Positions 1 through 7,911 of a stretch of 64,000 nucleotides of DNA are shown one piece after another. The DNA is from Bryobacterales bacterium. GTDB lineage: Bacteria > Acidobacteriota > Terriglobia > Bryobacterales > Bryobacteraceae. Location: positions 1 through 64,000 of the forward strand of contig JAEUQC010000114.1 of assembly GCA_016789905.1 (NCBI GenBank). The letters run 5' to 3'. A program made the position numbers and the translations under genes. The notes under the pieces are model-generated. The model did no database searches and was not told where the DNA came from. It saw only the letters and a program-made list of their open reading frames with translations. Numbering within the stretch: position 1 is the stretch's first letter; every line of letters begins with the position of its first letter.

Positions 1-257
1 TCGCGGCATTCAAACCCCATAGCAGCGGCCTCGCCGTGCGTTTTCGTTCACCGCCCGATCTCTCCACCTTTCGGCGATCCATTTTCGCCCGCTCCCCCGC
101 GTTCCCCCGCCGAAATGCTGGAGAGATCTTTGTCATTCACAACAGATCCGAATTTTTTTCCCAGCTAACAAGTCACACCACATCAATCAGTTAGGCCGAA
201 TCGAAAAAATTCCTCCGTCCAGATTGCTTGCCACGCCCCCGCTATTCTGAGGGTGCC
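1..257. other. Left-edge region, no supported gene
   Basis: No reading frame here has recognisable protein features. One + frame stays open from the window edge to about base 190 and could be the tail of a gene that begins outside the window, but its translation is low-complexity and resembles nothing known to me. The stretch includes a T-run near 151-158 and an A-run near 204-209, the most AT-rich sequence nearby, so it may carry the promoter of the HU/TIR unit. I could not identify a convincing -35/-10 pair. Confidence 0.4.
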
Positions 258-473
258 ATGAAACAGTCTGCTCTTGTTCGCCGCCTCGCTCGGGCAACCG
301 GCGTCACGCCCGCCGCCGCCGCCGATCAGCTCGATTCCATCGTGGCTCAGATCGTCGGCCGTCTGCGCCGAGGTCAATCCGCAAAAATCCCCGGTCTGGG
401 AGCCTTCCCGCCCGGCAATCGGAGTCAGTTCGATTTCGCTAAACCACTCAAACCAGGCAAGGTGCCGCAATGA
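258..473 (+). CDS. Small HU/IHF-like DNA-binding protein
   Basis: This 71-residue protein resembles the HU/IHF fold. It has a helical N-terminal part (LVRRLARATGVT, then a second helix ending REGQ-like at RRGQSAKI), then the characteristic turn PGLGAF, which corresponds to the PGFGxF signature of HU, and a short tail with FDFAKPLKPG resembling the FKPGKxLK end of HU. The long DNA-bending beta arm is missing, so the protein is about 20 residues shorter than normal HU. The start is taken at 258 because a GAGGG motif lies just upstream; an in-frame ATG at 228 lacks one. The stop overlaps the ATG of the HU/TIR gene (ATGA at 470-473), so the two are very probably translationally coupled. It may be the dimer partner of the half-HU domain in the next protein; that is inference. 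Confidence 0.75.
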   Translation: MKQSALVRRLARATGVTPAAAADQLDSIVAQIVGRLRRGQSAKIPGLGAFPPGNRSQFDFAKPLKPGKVPQ

Positions 474-1015
474 CTCGCGCCACTATGGATGAACTGGCGC
501 GCATTCTGCGCCAATGCCTAAGCGAAGGCCGCCGTGTCGAAATTGACGGGCTCGGCACGTTTCGCGCCGACGGCGGTGACTTTCAATTCGTGCCCGACAG
601 CCGCCGCCGGGTCTTTCTCGCCTACGCCGTGGAAGACGCCAGCAAAGTGGAACTGCTCTACGATGCCCTTGCCGTCAGGGGCTTCGAGCCTTGGATGGAC
701 CGCCGTAAACTGTTGCCCGGCCAAAACTGGCCTCGCGCCATTGAACGCGCCATCCGTAGTTGCGATTTCTTCGTGCCGTGCTTTTCCAACCTGTCCGGGG
801 AAAAGCGCGGACGATTTCACGCCGAACTCCGCTATGCCCTCGACTGCGCGCTGAACCAACCGCTCGACGGCGTTTATATCGTGCCGGTCCGGCTGGAAGA
901 ATGCCCGGTTCCTACTCAGATTCAGGAGCAATTGCAGTATGTCGATCTATTCCCGGACCTCGACGCCGGACTCGACCGGATGACCGAATCCATGCTGCGC
1001 CGTCGCTCTGGTTAA
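470..1015 (+). CDS. HU-like/TIR domain fusion protein
   Basis: The protein has 181 residues. Residues 6-43 look like the second half of an HU domain: a helix (ELARILRQCLSEG), then IDGLGTF, matching the HU PGFGxF turn, then FQFVP. Residues 47-165 are a TIR_2-type domain. Box 1 is VFLAYAVED, and the GFEPWMD...LLPGQNW stretch follows. Glu119 in FHAEL sits where catalytic Glu is expected in NAD-cleaving TIR domains. Bacterial TIR proteins of this type often act as NADases in anti-phage or conflict systems (established for the family). Coupling to a nucleic-acid-binding HU partner suggests that the HU module senses or anchors to DNA and the TIR domain is the effector; this is inference. An alternative start at codon 6 (485) is possible. 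Confidence 0.8.
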   Translation: MTRATMDELARILRQCLSEGRRVEIDGLGTFRADGGDFQFVPDSRRRVFLAYAVEDASKVELLYDALAVRGFEPWMDRRKLLPGQNWPRAIERAIRSCDFFVPCFSNLSGEKRGRFHAELRYALDCALNQPLDGVYIVPVRLEECPVPTQIQEQLQYVDLFPDLDAGLDRMTESMLRRRSG

Positions 1016-1393
1016 TCAGAGTTTCTTCTTGATCGCGGACGCATTCTTGGCATCGGGCGCCAATTCGAGGTACTTCGCATAAGCCTCCTTGGCGCCCTTG
1101 GTGTCCTTGCGTTTCTCCAAAGATTCACCTAAGAGTAACCATGCCTCCGGCAGTCCAGGATTCCACTTTGTGGCTTCCTGGTAGCGCAAGCTTGCCGCCT
1201 TGTGGTTGCCCTTCTTGGCATAGAACTTGCCGGTCCGCAATTCCTTCTCCGCCTGCAAAGGGTTGAAGGTGTACTCTTTGGGCTCAACGAGGGTTGAATC
1301 CTCTTCCGGCGGCTCCTGGGCAACCGGGGGCTGTTGCTGCGCCGTGAGTGTACAGGCCGCGAAAACGAAGAAAAGGCAAAGACGCCGTGCCAC
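1016..1393 (-). CDS. Exported TPR-repeat protein
   Basis: This is a 125-residue protein with an N-terminal signal sequence (ARRLCLFFVFAACTLTAQ), an acidic Pro-rich linker (QQPPVAQEPPEED), and about two tetratricopeptide repeats at residues 45-115 (ELRTGKFYAKKGNHKAASLRYQEA, read in two parts, then a second helix pair around LGESLEKRKDTKGAKEAY). The GTG start at 1393 places the signal peptide at the N-terminus; an upstream ATG at 1438 would overlap uvrC and add a basic extension. The Cys in FAAC is only a poor lipobox. The gene is divergent from uvrC and its stop abuts the stop of the TIR gene. It is probably a periplasmic scaffold; no specific partner can be named. Confidence 0.75.
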   Translation of the reverse strand: MARRLCLFFVFAACTLTAQQQPPVAQEPPEEDSTLVEPKEYTFNPLQAEKELRTGKFYAKKGNHKAASLRYQEATKWNPGLPEAWLLLGESLEKRKDTKGAKEAYAKYLELAPDAKNASAIKKKL

Positions 1394-1421
1394 AATGAAA
1401 TTATAGCGCCGCCGTGTGTTT

Positions 1422-3257
1422 ATGGACTTAAAAGACAAAGTTGCGCAACTTCCATTACTGCCCGGCGTGTACCTCTACAAAGACGCCCACGGCGAGGTGC
1501 TCTACGTCGGCAAAGCGAAAATCCTGCGTGCGCGTGTTCGCAACTATTTTTCGGAAGATTCGCTCACTCACTCAAAAACCGGCACTCTCATGGGCGTCGC
1601 GCGCGACCTGGATTACATCGTCGTCGACAACGAGAAAGAGGCGCTTGCGCTCGAAAACTCCCTCATCAAGCAATACAAGCCGCGGTTCAATATCCTGCTT
1701 CGCGACGACAAGACCTACCCCTACATCAAGGTAACCAACGAGAAGTTTCCCCGCGTTTTCGTCACGCGCCGCCTGCGGAAGGACGGCGGCACGTACTTCG
1801 GCCCCTACTTCCCCGGCAATCTGGCCTACCGCCTGGTCGACTTCATTCATCGCCACTTCAAAATTCCCTCCTGCAAAGTGGACCTCACCAGAGTTCACCC
1901 CAACCCGTGTCTGCAATATCACATCCACCGCTGCCTGGGCCCTTGCGCCGCCGGCCTTACTACAGATTTTGAATACGCCGCCGCCATCGCCAATGTACGG
2001 TTGTTTCTCGACGGCAGGCTGAAGGATCTTTCAAAACAACTCCGCCAGCGGATGGAAGCCGCCTCGGAGGACCTTCGATTTGAAGAGGCCGCCGCGCTTC
2101 GCGATGTCATCACCACCGTCGACGAGATCGAAGACCGTCAGAAAATGGCCGCCGCCTCCGGCGACGATGTGGACATCTACGCCTACTATGCCGAACCGCC
2201 TCTGCTGGCCGTCAACCTCTTCCACCTGCGCAATGGCAGAATCGTTGACCGCCGCGAATTCTACTGGGAAGATCAGTTCGAATTCCACCCTTCTGAGTTC
2301 ATGGCGGCGCTCATCAAGCAGGTCTACCTCAGCCAAACCTACATTCCCGCTATCATTCATGTCCCCGCGGAGTTCGATGATCGCGAAACTTTGGAGGAGC
2401 TGCTCTCAGAAAAGAAGAACCGCAAAGTGGAGATCCACACGCCCCAGCGCGGCCAGAAGAAGGCTCTTTACGATCTGGCGGAGACCAACGCCAAACACTG
2501 TTTCGACGCTCGATTTCGCGTTCTGAAACCCTCTTCAAAAGCCATCCTGGGCGCGTTTGAAGACGCAACCGGCGTGCCCCTTAATCCGGCTCGCATCGAA
2601 TGCTTCGACATCTCGCATGTACAAGGGACGGACAAAGTGGCCAGCATGGTGGTGTGGGAAGACGGCCGGATGAAGAAGGCCGACTACCGCAAGTTCATCA
2701 TCAAGACCGTGGAAGGCAATGACGACTTTGCCTCCATGCGAGAAGTTGTCACCCGCCGCTACACGCGCATCCGCGACGAAGGCGGCAAAATGCCGGGCCT
2801 TGTGCTCATTGACGGTGGACTGGGCCAACTCCACGCCGCCGCCGCCGCCCTGGAATCCATTGGCATCACCGACCAGCCGCTGGCCAGCATCGCCAAACGC
2901 GAAGAGTGGATCTACGTCTACGGAAGCGAAGAGGAGCCGGTCGTGCTCGATCGCTTCAACCCCGTCCTCCATCTGGTGCAGACCGTCCGCGACGAGGCCC
3001 ACCGCTTCGCCGTCACTTTCCACCGCAACAAACGCGATTCCAGCCGCTTGCGCAGCGAACTGCTGGCCGTGGATGGCGTCGGCCCCAGAACGGTCGAGAA
3101 ACTCCTTAAAAACCTCGGCAGTATGGAACGCGTGCGACAGGCGAGCGAAGAGAACCTGGCGCGGGAAGTCGGGCCCGCCGCCGCACGGCGCCTCCGCGAA
3201 CATTTCGAACGGGGACTATTGCCCGCGAGCCAGCCGCTCGGCGAGCATCGGCGGTAA
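1422..3257 (+). CDS. uvrC: UvrABC system protein C
   Basis: This is excinuclease subunit UvrC, which makes both incisions around DNA lesions in nucleotide excision repair. About 611 residues is normal for the family. Domains in order: GIY-YIG nuclease at roughly residues 10-90 (PGVYLYKD...VLYVGKA), a UVR motif near 200-235 (RFEEAAALRD), an RNase H-like second nuclease (ECFDISHVQGT ... LVLIDGGLGQLHAA), and a C-terminal helix-hairpin-helix pair (VDGVGPRTVEKLLKNLG). The ATG at 1422 is preferred; a GTG two codons upstream at 1416 is the alternative. The 3' end overlaps the convergent phosphoesterase by 42 bases. Confidence 0.97.
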   Translation: MDLKDKVAQLPLLPGVYLYKDAHGEVLYVGKAKILRARVRNYFSEDSLTHSKTGTLMGVARDLDYIVVDNEKEALALENSLIKQYKPRFNILLRDDKTYPYIKVTNEKFPRVFVTRRLRKDGGTYFGPYFPGNLAYRLVDFIHRHFKIPSCKVDLTRVHPNPCLQYHIHRCLGPCAAGLTTDFEYAAAIANVRLFLDGRLKDLSKQLRQRMEAASEDLRFEEAAALRDVITTVDEIEDRQKMAAASGDDVDIYAYYAEPPLLAVNLFHLRNGRIVDRREFYWEDQFEFHPSEFMAALIKQVYLSQTYIPAIIHVPAEFDDRETLEELLSEKKNRKVEIHTPQRGQKKALYDLAETNAKHCFDARFRVLKPSSKAILGAFEDATGVPLNPARIECFDISHVQGTDKVASMVVWEDGRMKKADYRKFIIKTVEGNDDFASMREVVTRRYTRIRDEGGKMPGLVLIDGGLGQLHAAAAALESIGITDQPLASIAKREEWIYVYGSEEEPVVLDRFNPVLHLVQTVRDEAHRFAVTFHRNKRDSSRLRSELLAVDGVGPRTVEKLLKNLGSMERVRQASEENLAREVGPAAARRLREHFERGLLPASQPLGEHRR

Positions 3258-3959
3258 CCCCGAATCCCGCACGCGCTGCTGCGCGCCGGCAATATCGTAG
3301 GGGATCCGCCGCAGCAATACGCGGTTTTCGGTGCTGTCATACAGGGCGCACGACGCGCGCCAGTCGCGATCCCGCGGCTGCCCCACGGAGCCCGGGTTGA
3401 TCAGATAATGGTCCCCCGCTTCCAACTGCACCAGCGCCGTTTCCTCATCCACGCCCACCGTCGGCAGCATCATTCCCTGGTCGCCATGGAAGCGGATGGC
3501 GCACTGCAGGTGCGTGTGCCCAAAAAAGACCAGCGGCGTTTGCATCACTTGGCGCGCCCGTATGATCTCCTGCGCGTCCAGTAAGTATTCGTCCTCGTGA
3601 AAGGGAGACCCATGCACCAGTTGGAACTTATCCTCAATCCAAACCGGCCCCTGCGGCAGCATCCGCAGCCATTCCAGGTTCTCCGGTGTGAGTTGCGTCA
3701 TCGTCCACTTCACCGCTGCCTGGGCCAGCGGATTGTAATCGTCCGTATCGTCCAGCCCGCAGCACGCCTTGTCGTGATTCCCGCGAATCACCACCGCGCA
3801 GTTGGCGCGGGCCCAATCGCAAATCTCATTCGGACTGGCACAGTAGTCGACAAAATCGCCGCAGCACAGTATCTGGTCGTACAGTCCTTCATTCGCCGCC
3901 AGCACGGCTTGCAGACCTTCAAAATTCGCATGGATATCGCTGACAATCAGGTAGCGCAC
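3216..3959 (-). CDS. Metallophosphoesterase (calcineurin-like)
   Basis: This cytoplasmic phosphoesterase has 247 residues. The dimetal-site motifs are present in order: DIHAN near the N-terminus (D-x-H), GDFVDYC (GD), RGNHDKA (GNHD), VHGSPF, and FGHTHLQ (GHTH). The fold and size fit the YfcE/DevT-like group that hydrolyses phosphodiesters or nucleotides; the substrate is unknown. The GTG at 3959 begins the beta-strand RYLIVSDIH that normally opens these proteins, so the longer upstream frame is rejected. It overlaps the 3' end of the upstream phosphoesterase gene by 13 bases, so the two are probably co-transcribed. Confidence 0.88.
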   Translation of the reverse strand: MRYLIVSDIHANFEGLQAVLAANEGLYDQILCCGDFVDYCASPNEICDWARANCAVVIRGNHDKACCGLDDTDDYNPLAQAAVKWTMTQLTPENLEWLRMLPQGPVWIEDKFQLVHGSPFHEDEYLLDAQEIIRARQVMQTPLVFFGHTHLQCAIRFHGDQGMMLPTVGVDEETALVQLEAGDHYLINPGSVGQPRDRDWRASCALYDSTENRVLLRRIPYDIAGAQQRVRDSGLPPMLAERLARGQ

Positions 3960-5077
3960 AGGCGGACCAGCGCAACCTCGGGCTCGGCGCCAATTCGCAA
4001 CGGCACACCCACTGTGCCAATGCCGCGCGTCACGTAGAGGTGCGACTTCTCTTTCTCGTAATGTCCGTACACGTACGGGGTAAAAAATCGGGCTAAATTC
4101 AAGTGCTGATTCAGATACTCTACCGTGACTTGGCCGCCGTGTGTGTGTCCGGCCAACGTAAGGTCCCACCCCTGGGCCGCCGCCGTTTCAAAAACATCCG
4201 GGTTATGCGACAACAATACCTGGAAACTCCCCGGCTCCCGCAGCGCCGCGGCGCCCGTCAAATAGTTCGTGTGCATTTTCTGGTAATCGACGCCGGCCAG
4301 CCGTAGCCGTGCGTCGCCAAACCGCAACGTCCGCGCCTCCCCGCGCAGAAACCGCACGCCGCGCTTGGCGCATTCCTCGGCCGCGTAGTCTTCGCACTTG
4401 GCGTAGATCTCATGGTTCCCCATGCAACCGAACACGCCCGCCTCCGCCCGCAGCCGGCCCAGTTCGCGGATACACGCATCCAGCGGGTCGCCGTCTCTGG
4501 TAATCAGGTCTCCTGTCACCACACTTAGGTGCGGGCGAAACGCATTGGCCATGTCCACCGCGTCCCCCAGTTCCCTTGGCGACAGAAAACTGCTCATGTG
4601 TATGTCACTGACTTGCGCAATCCGCAATCCCGCCAGGTCCTTCGGCAGCCCCGGCACCACCAGGTTCACTTCCAACGGTTTCAGCCGCCGACGTTCAATG
4701 AACGTTCCGTAGCCAAGCGCCGCCGCCGGCGCGGCCACAACGGCATTTCTCGCCGCCTGCAACACGCCCCGCCGCACCGGGTCCACAGGTGCCGCCGTCC
4801 GCCCCATCCACCGCGAAATCGCCAGTGCCACCGTCGTCCCGCATAGCGCGATCGCCCACAGCATCGGCATCGCCCGTAGCCAGTTGAACACCTCGCCCGG
4901 CGGCAGCAACTGCCATACGTACGGCATGTTCATCACCAGCCCAGCCACGCAAAACAACAGGCTGATAAGCAGCCATCGCCGCGCCGCCGGGAACCAGCCG
5001 CTCAGCATCCGGTGGCACAGCAACGTTAAACAGATTCCGAATAGTTCCGGCAATACCCGGGATAGGAGTGGCGACAT
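3947..5077 (-). CDS. Membrane-anchored metallophosphoesterase (YkuE/YaeI-like)
   Basis: The protein has 376 residues. The N-terminal ~110 residues carry about three hydrophobic segments (LFGICLTLLCH, LLISLLFCVAGLVM, LWAIALCGTTVALAI). A calcineurin-like phosphatase domain follows, with VSDIHMS, TGDLITRDGD, GCMGNHEIY, LLSHNPD and LAGHTHGGQ, the full dimetal set. This layout is typical of YkuE/YaeI proteins, some of which hydrolyse lipid-linked phosphates such as UDP-diacylglucosamine; the substrate here is not determined. Basic and Pro/Ala-rich sequence links the membrane part and the enzyme. It lies upstream of and overlaps a second phosphoesterase gene, and is divergent from the amidohydrolase gene. 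Confidence 0.88.
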   Translation of the reverse strand: MSPLLSRVLPELFGICLTLLCHRMLSGWFPAARRWLLISLLFCVAGLVMNMPYVWQLLPPGEVFNWLRAMPMLWAIALCGTTVALAISRWMGRTAAPVDPVRRGVLQAARNAVVAAPAAALGYGTFIERRRLKPLEVNLVVPGLPKDLAGLRIAQVSDIHMSSFLSPRELGDAVDMANAFRPHLSVVTGDLITRDGDPLDACIRELGRLRAEAGVFGCMGNHEIYAKCEDYAAEECAKRGVRFLRGEARTLRFGDARLRLAGVDYQKMHTNYLTGAAALREPGSFQVLLSHNPDVFETAAAQGWDLTLAGHTHGGQVTVEYLNQHLNLARFFTPYVYGHYEKEKSHLYVTRGIGTVGVPLRIGAEPEVALVRLCAT

Positions 5078-5160
5078 CGTCTATCACCAGTGTATCGGCA
5101 ATACTGGCCGTTTCCTTCTATCCATCCCCCTTCGCTTGCTTTTGCGCCATCCTGTATGCA

Positions 5161-7911
5161 GTGAAACCCGCGCTCCTGCTTCTCTTCTCTCTCGCCGCGT
5201 TCGCGCAGCCGCTCCTCATCCGCGGCGGCACCCTCATCGACGGCCAGGCCCGCCAAGCCGACCTTCTCATAGACAACGGCCGCATCAAGGCCATCGGCCC
5301 CAACCTGCCCTCGCCCCCCGGCGCCGACATCATCGACGCCCGCGGCAAGTCCGTCCTCCCCGGCCTCTTCGATCTCCACACCCACGTCAACTACCCCACG
5401 GTCGGCGGCTCTCGCCAGGATTGGGGCAAAAACCTCAAGGCTTATCTCCGTTCCGGCGTCACCTCGCTCGCCGATTTCGGAACCTACCCCGAAACCTACG
5501 AACCCGTCCGGCGCCTGCTCGCCGAAGGCAAATGGCAGGGGCCCCGCGTCCACTTCGCCGCCCGCTTCTCCACCCCGGGCGGCCACGGCGTGGAGGGCGG
5601 CCGCGGCGACTTTTTCACCAATGAAGTGCTCACCCCCCGCCAGGCCCACGCCGCCATGGCCCGCGTCCTGCCATACAAGCCGGACATCATCAAGGTATTC
5701 ACCGACGGTTGGCGCTACGCCCAGGCGCCCGACATGACCAGCATGGAGCTCGAAACCCTGCGGGCCATCGTCGAAGACGCGCACAAAGCCGGCATCCCCG
5801 TGCTCACCCATACCGTCACACTCGCTAAAGGCAAAATCGCCGCCAAAGCCGGTGTTGACGCCATCATGCACGGCATCCAGGATCAGCCCATCGACGACGA
5901 ACTTATCCAGTTGATGCGCGCGAACAACGTTGCCTACGGCCCCACCGCCGCCGTCTACGAACCCCGCGCGGGCTACATCAACGAACCGCTCCTCACCGAA
6001 CTCCTGGAGCCCGCCGCCATTGACTCTCTCAAGAATCGCCCAATGCTCGCCGCGCCTAGCGCCCAGCGCATCCGCAAGTACGAACTCCTGCGCCAGAACG
6101 TCGCCGCACTCCACAAAGCGGGCATCTCCATCGTCGCCGGAACGGACGCAGGCATCGTCGGCACCCACCACGGCTGGGCCTCCCTCCGCGAAATCAAACT
6201 GCTCGCCGGCGCCGGTCTCGGCCCCGCCGATGCGTTGAAAGCTGCCACAGCCAACGCCGCCCGCGTCCTTCGCGACAATGATCGCGGCTCTCTCGCCGAA
6301 GGCAAAATCGCCGACATCCTTATCGTCAACGGCCGGCCCGATCAGGACATCAACACCATCGACCGTATCGACACCGTTATCCACGCCGGCCGCATCGTTA
6401 ATCTCGCCGCGCTATCCAGCGCCATTCACGCCGATGGCCCTACGCCCACCCCCGCCATCCCCGCGCCCTCCCTCCTCGATGATTTCGAATCCCCCAATGG
6501 CCGCAGCCGTCTCGACACCCGTTGGGTCAATAGCACCGACACCGGGCACGACCGCACCACCATGCTCTACCAGCGCATCCAGCGGGCGCCCGGCAACCAC
6601 GCCCTCTCTGTCACCGCCAATTTCTCGGATTCCAACAGCCCCTACGCCCGCGTCAACCTTCCCCTCACAAAGGGCGCCGTAGAACCGATGGATGCCGGCG
6701 CCTTCGCCGGCATCGAGTTCGATGTCCGCGGCGAGGGTGCTTACAACTTCCGCATCTTCACCACAAAGTCCCCCTTTGAAGCCGGCCCTCAATGGTCCAC
6801 CGTCCGCATCCCGTTCGACGCCAAACTCGACCTTCACCGTCTCTCCCTTCTAACCTTCGAAATCGCCCGCTCCGGCGGTACCCGCGCCTGGCTCGAACTC
6901 GACAACATTCGCTTCTACAAGGCTGAATCCGCCGCGCTCTTCGAAGAGGAGATTCCCGCCTCCCGCAAGTACCGCGAGGAGAGCTACGCCCAGTTCCAAC
7001 GCTTTGCCTCCCGCCTGGAAAAGGAACAAGATGCCGAAAAGCTCCGCCGGGAGTTCCTGGGTAAACTCGGCTACCCGCCGCCGGGCTTCACCGGCCCTTA
7101 CGCCGAGCGCATGGAGAAGTTCGGCGAAGACAGCGTCGCCACCTATTACCGCGCCTGGGTGCCAGTCGCGCCGGACATGGAGGTCTACGGGCTCTACCTC
7201 GTCCCGAAAAATACTAAGCTCCCCGCGCCCCTCGTCATAGCGAAGCACGGCGGCGGCGGGTACCCCGAACTGGCCATTTTCAAGGGCGGTGGCAACTACA
7301 AGGACATGATCCGCGGCGCCGCGCAGCAGGGCTACGTCGTCTGGGCGCCCATCACACTCATGCACCCGTTCCGCGATCGCGACTCCGGCACTCCCATTCC
7401 CGCCGAAGTCCGCCGCGATATGGACGCGCAGTTCCGCAAACTCGGCACCAGCCTGATGGCCGTTGAAACCATGCGCATCTCCCGCTCGCTCGACGTCATG
7501 ATCCGCCGGCCCGAAGTGGACCCCAAACGCGTCGGCATGGTCGGCCTCTCCTACGGCGGCTACTTCACGCTCTACACCATGGCGCTCGACCCGCGCATAA
7601 AGGTGGGCGTCGCCTCCTGTTCCATCCGCGATCGCGACGCGATGGCGCAGGAGATGCCGGCGGGCAAAGCGCCCGAGGGCCGTCCCATGGATATGCCCGG
7701 CGCTGATCTGGCCAAGCTCATCGCCCCCCGCGCCCTGCAACTGCAAAACGGCGTAAACGACAAAGGCCTGCCTATCGACATGGTGCGCCGCGCCGCGGCC
7801 GAAGCTAAATCCCACTACGCCCCCGGTGGCGCCTTCGAGTTCATGGAGTTCGACGGCGGCCACGAGTGGCGCGGAGACATCGCATGGGCCTTCCTGCGCA
7901 AGCATCTCTAA
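5161..7911 (+). CDS. Exported amidohydrolase / CIA30-like / alpha-beta hydrolase fusion
   Basis: This 916-residue protein combines three modules. After a signal peptide (KPALLLLFSLAAFAQ), residues ~18-410 are an imidazolonepropionase-type amidohydrolase: metal ligands HTHVN, lysine region IIKVFTDG, HTVTLAK, MHGIQD and AGTDAGIVGTHHG. Residues ~435-610 resemble a CIA30/galactose-binding beta domain (FDVRGEGAYNFRIFT, then WLELDNIRFY). Residues ~630-916 are an alpha/beta hydrolase of the dipeptidyl-peptidase/acetyl-esterase type, with nucleophile elbow GLSYGGYF, an Asp around NGVNDKG and a His in DGGHEW. The GTG at 5161 gives a clean signal peptide; the upstream ATG at 5068 overlaps the divergent gene. 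It is likely a periplasmic enzyme for cyclic amides, dipeptides or esters; the substrate is unknown. Confidence 0.85.
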   Translation: MKPALLLLFSLAAFAQPLLIRGGTLIDGQARQADLLIDNGRIKAIGPNLPSPPGADIIDARGKSVLPGLFDLHTHVNYPTVGGSRQDWGKNLKAYLRSGVTSLADFGTYPETYEPVRRLLAEGKWQGPRVHFAARFSTPGGHGVEGGRGDFFTNEVLTPRQAHAAMARVLPYKPDIIKVFTDGWRYAQAPDMTSMELETLRAIVEDAHKAGIPVLTHTVTLAKGKIAAKAGVDAIMHGIQDQPIDDELIQLMRANNVAYGPTAAVYEPRAGYINEPLLTELLEPAAIDSLKNRPMLAAPSAQRIRKYELLRQNVAALHKAGISIVAGTDAGIVGTHHGWASLREIKLLAGAGLGPADALKAATANAARVLRDNDRGSLAEGKIADILIVNGRPDQDINTIDRIDTVIHAGRIVNLAALSSAIHADGPTPTPAIPAPSLLDDFESPNGRSRLDTRWVNSTDTGHDRTTMLYQRIQRAPGNHALSVTANFSDSNSPYARVNLPLTKGAVEPMDAGAFAGIEFDVRGEGAYNFRIFTTKSPFEAGPQWSTVRIPFDAKLDLHRLSLLTFEIARSGGTRAWLELDNIRFYKAESAALFEEEIPASRKYREESYAQFQRFASRLEKEQDAEKLRREFLGKLGYPPPGFTGPYAERMEKFGEDSVATYYRAWVPVAPDMEVYGLYLVPKNTKLPAPLVIAKHGGGGYPELAIFKGGGNYKDMIRGAAQQGYVVWAPITLMHPFRDRDSGTPIPAEVRRDMDAQFRKLGTSLMAVETMRISRSLDVMIRRPEVDPKRVGMVGLSYGGYFTLYTMALDPRIKVGVASCSIRDRDAMAQEMPAGKAPEGRPMDMPGADLAKLIAPRALQLQNGVNDKGLPIDMVRRAAAEAKSHYAPGGAFEFMEFDGGHEWRGDIAWAFLRKHL

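Noticed and set aside
5026-6384. Reverse 452-residue reading frame rich in Val, Gly and Asp
   Set aside because: Antisense to the amidohydrolase domain; composition typical of the opposite strand in high-GC coding DNA.
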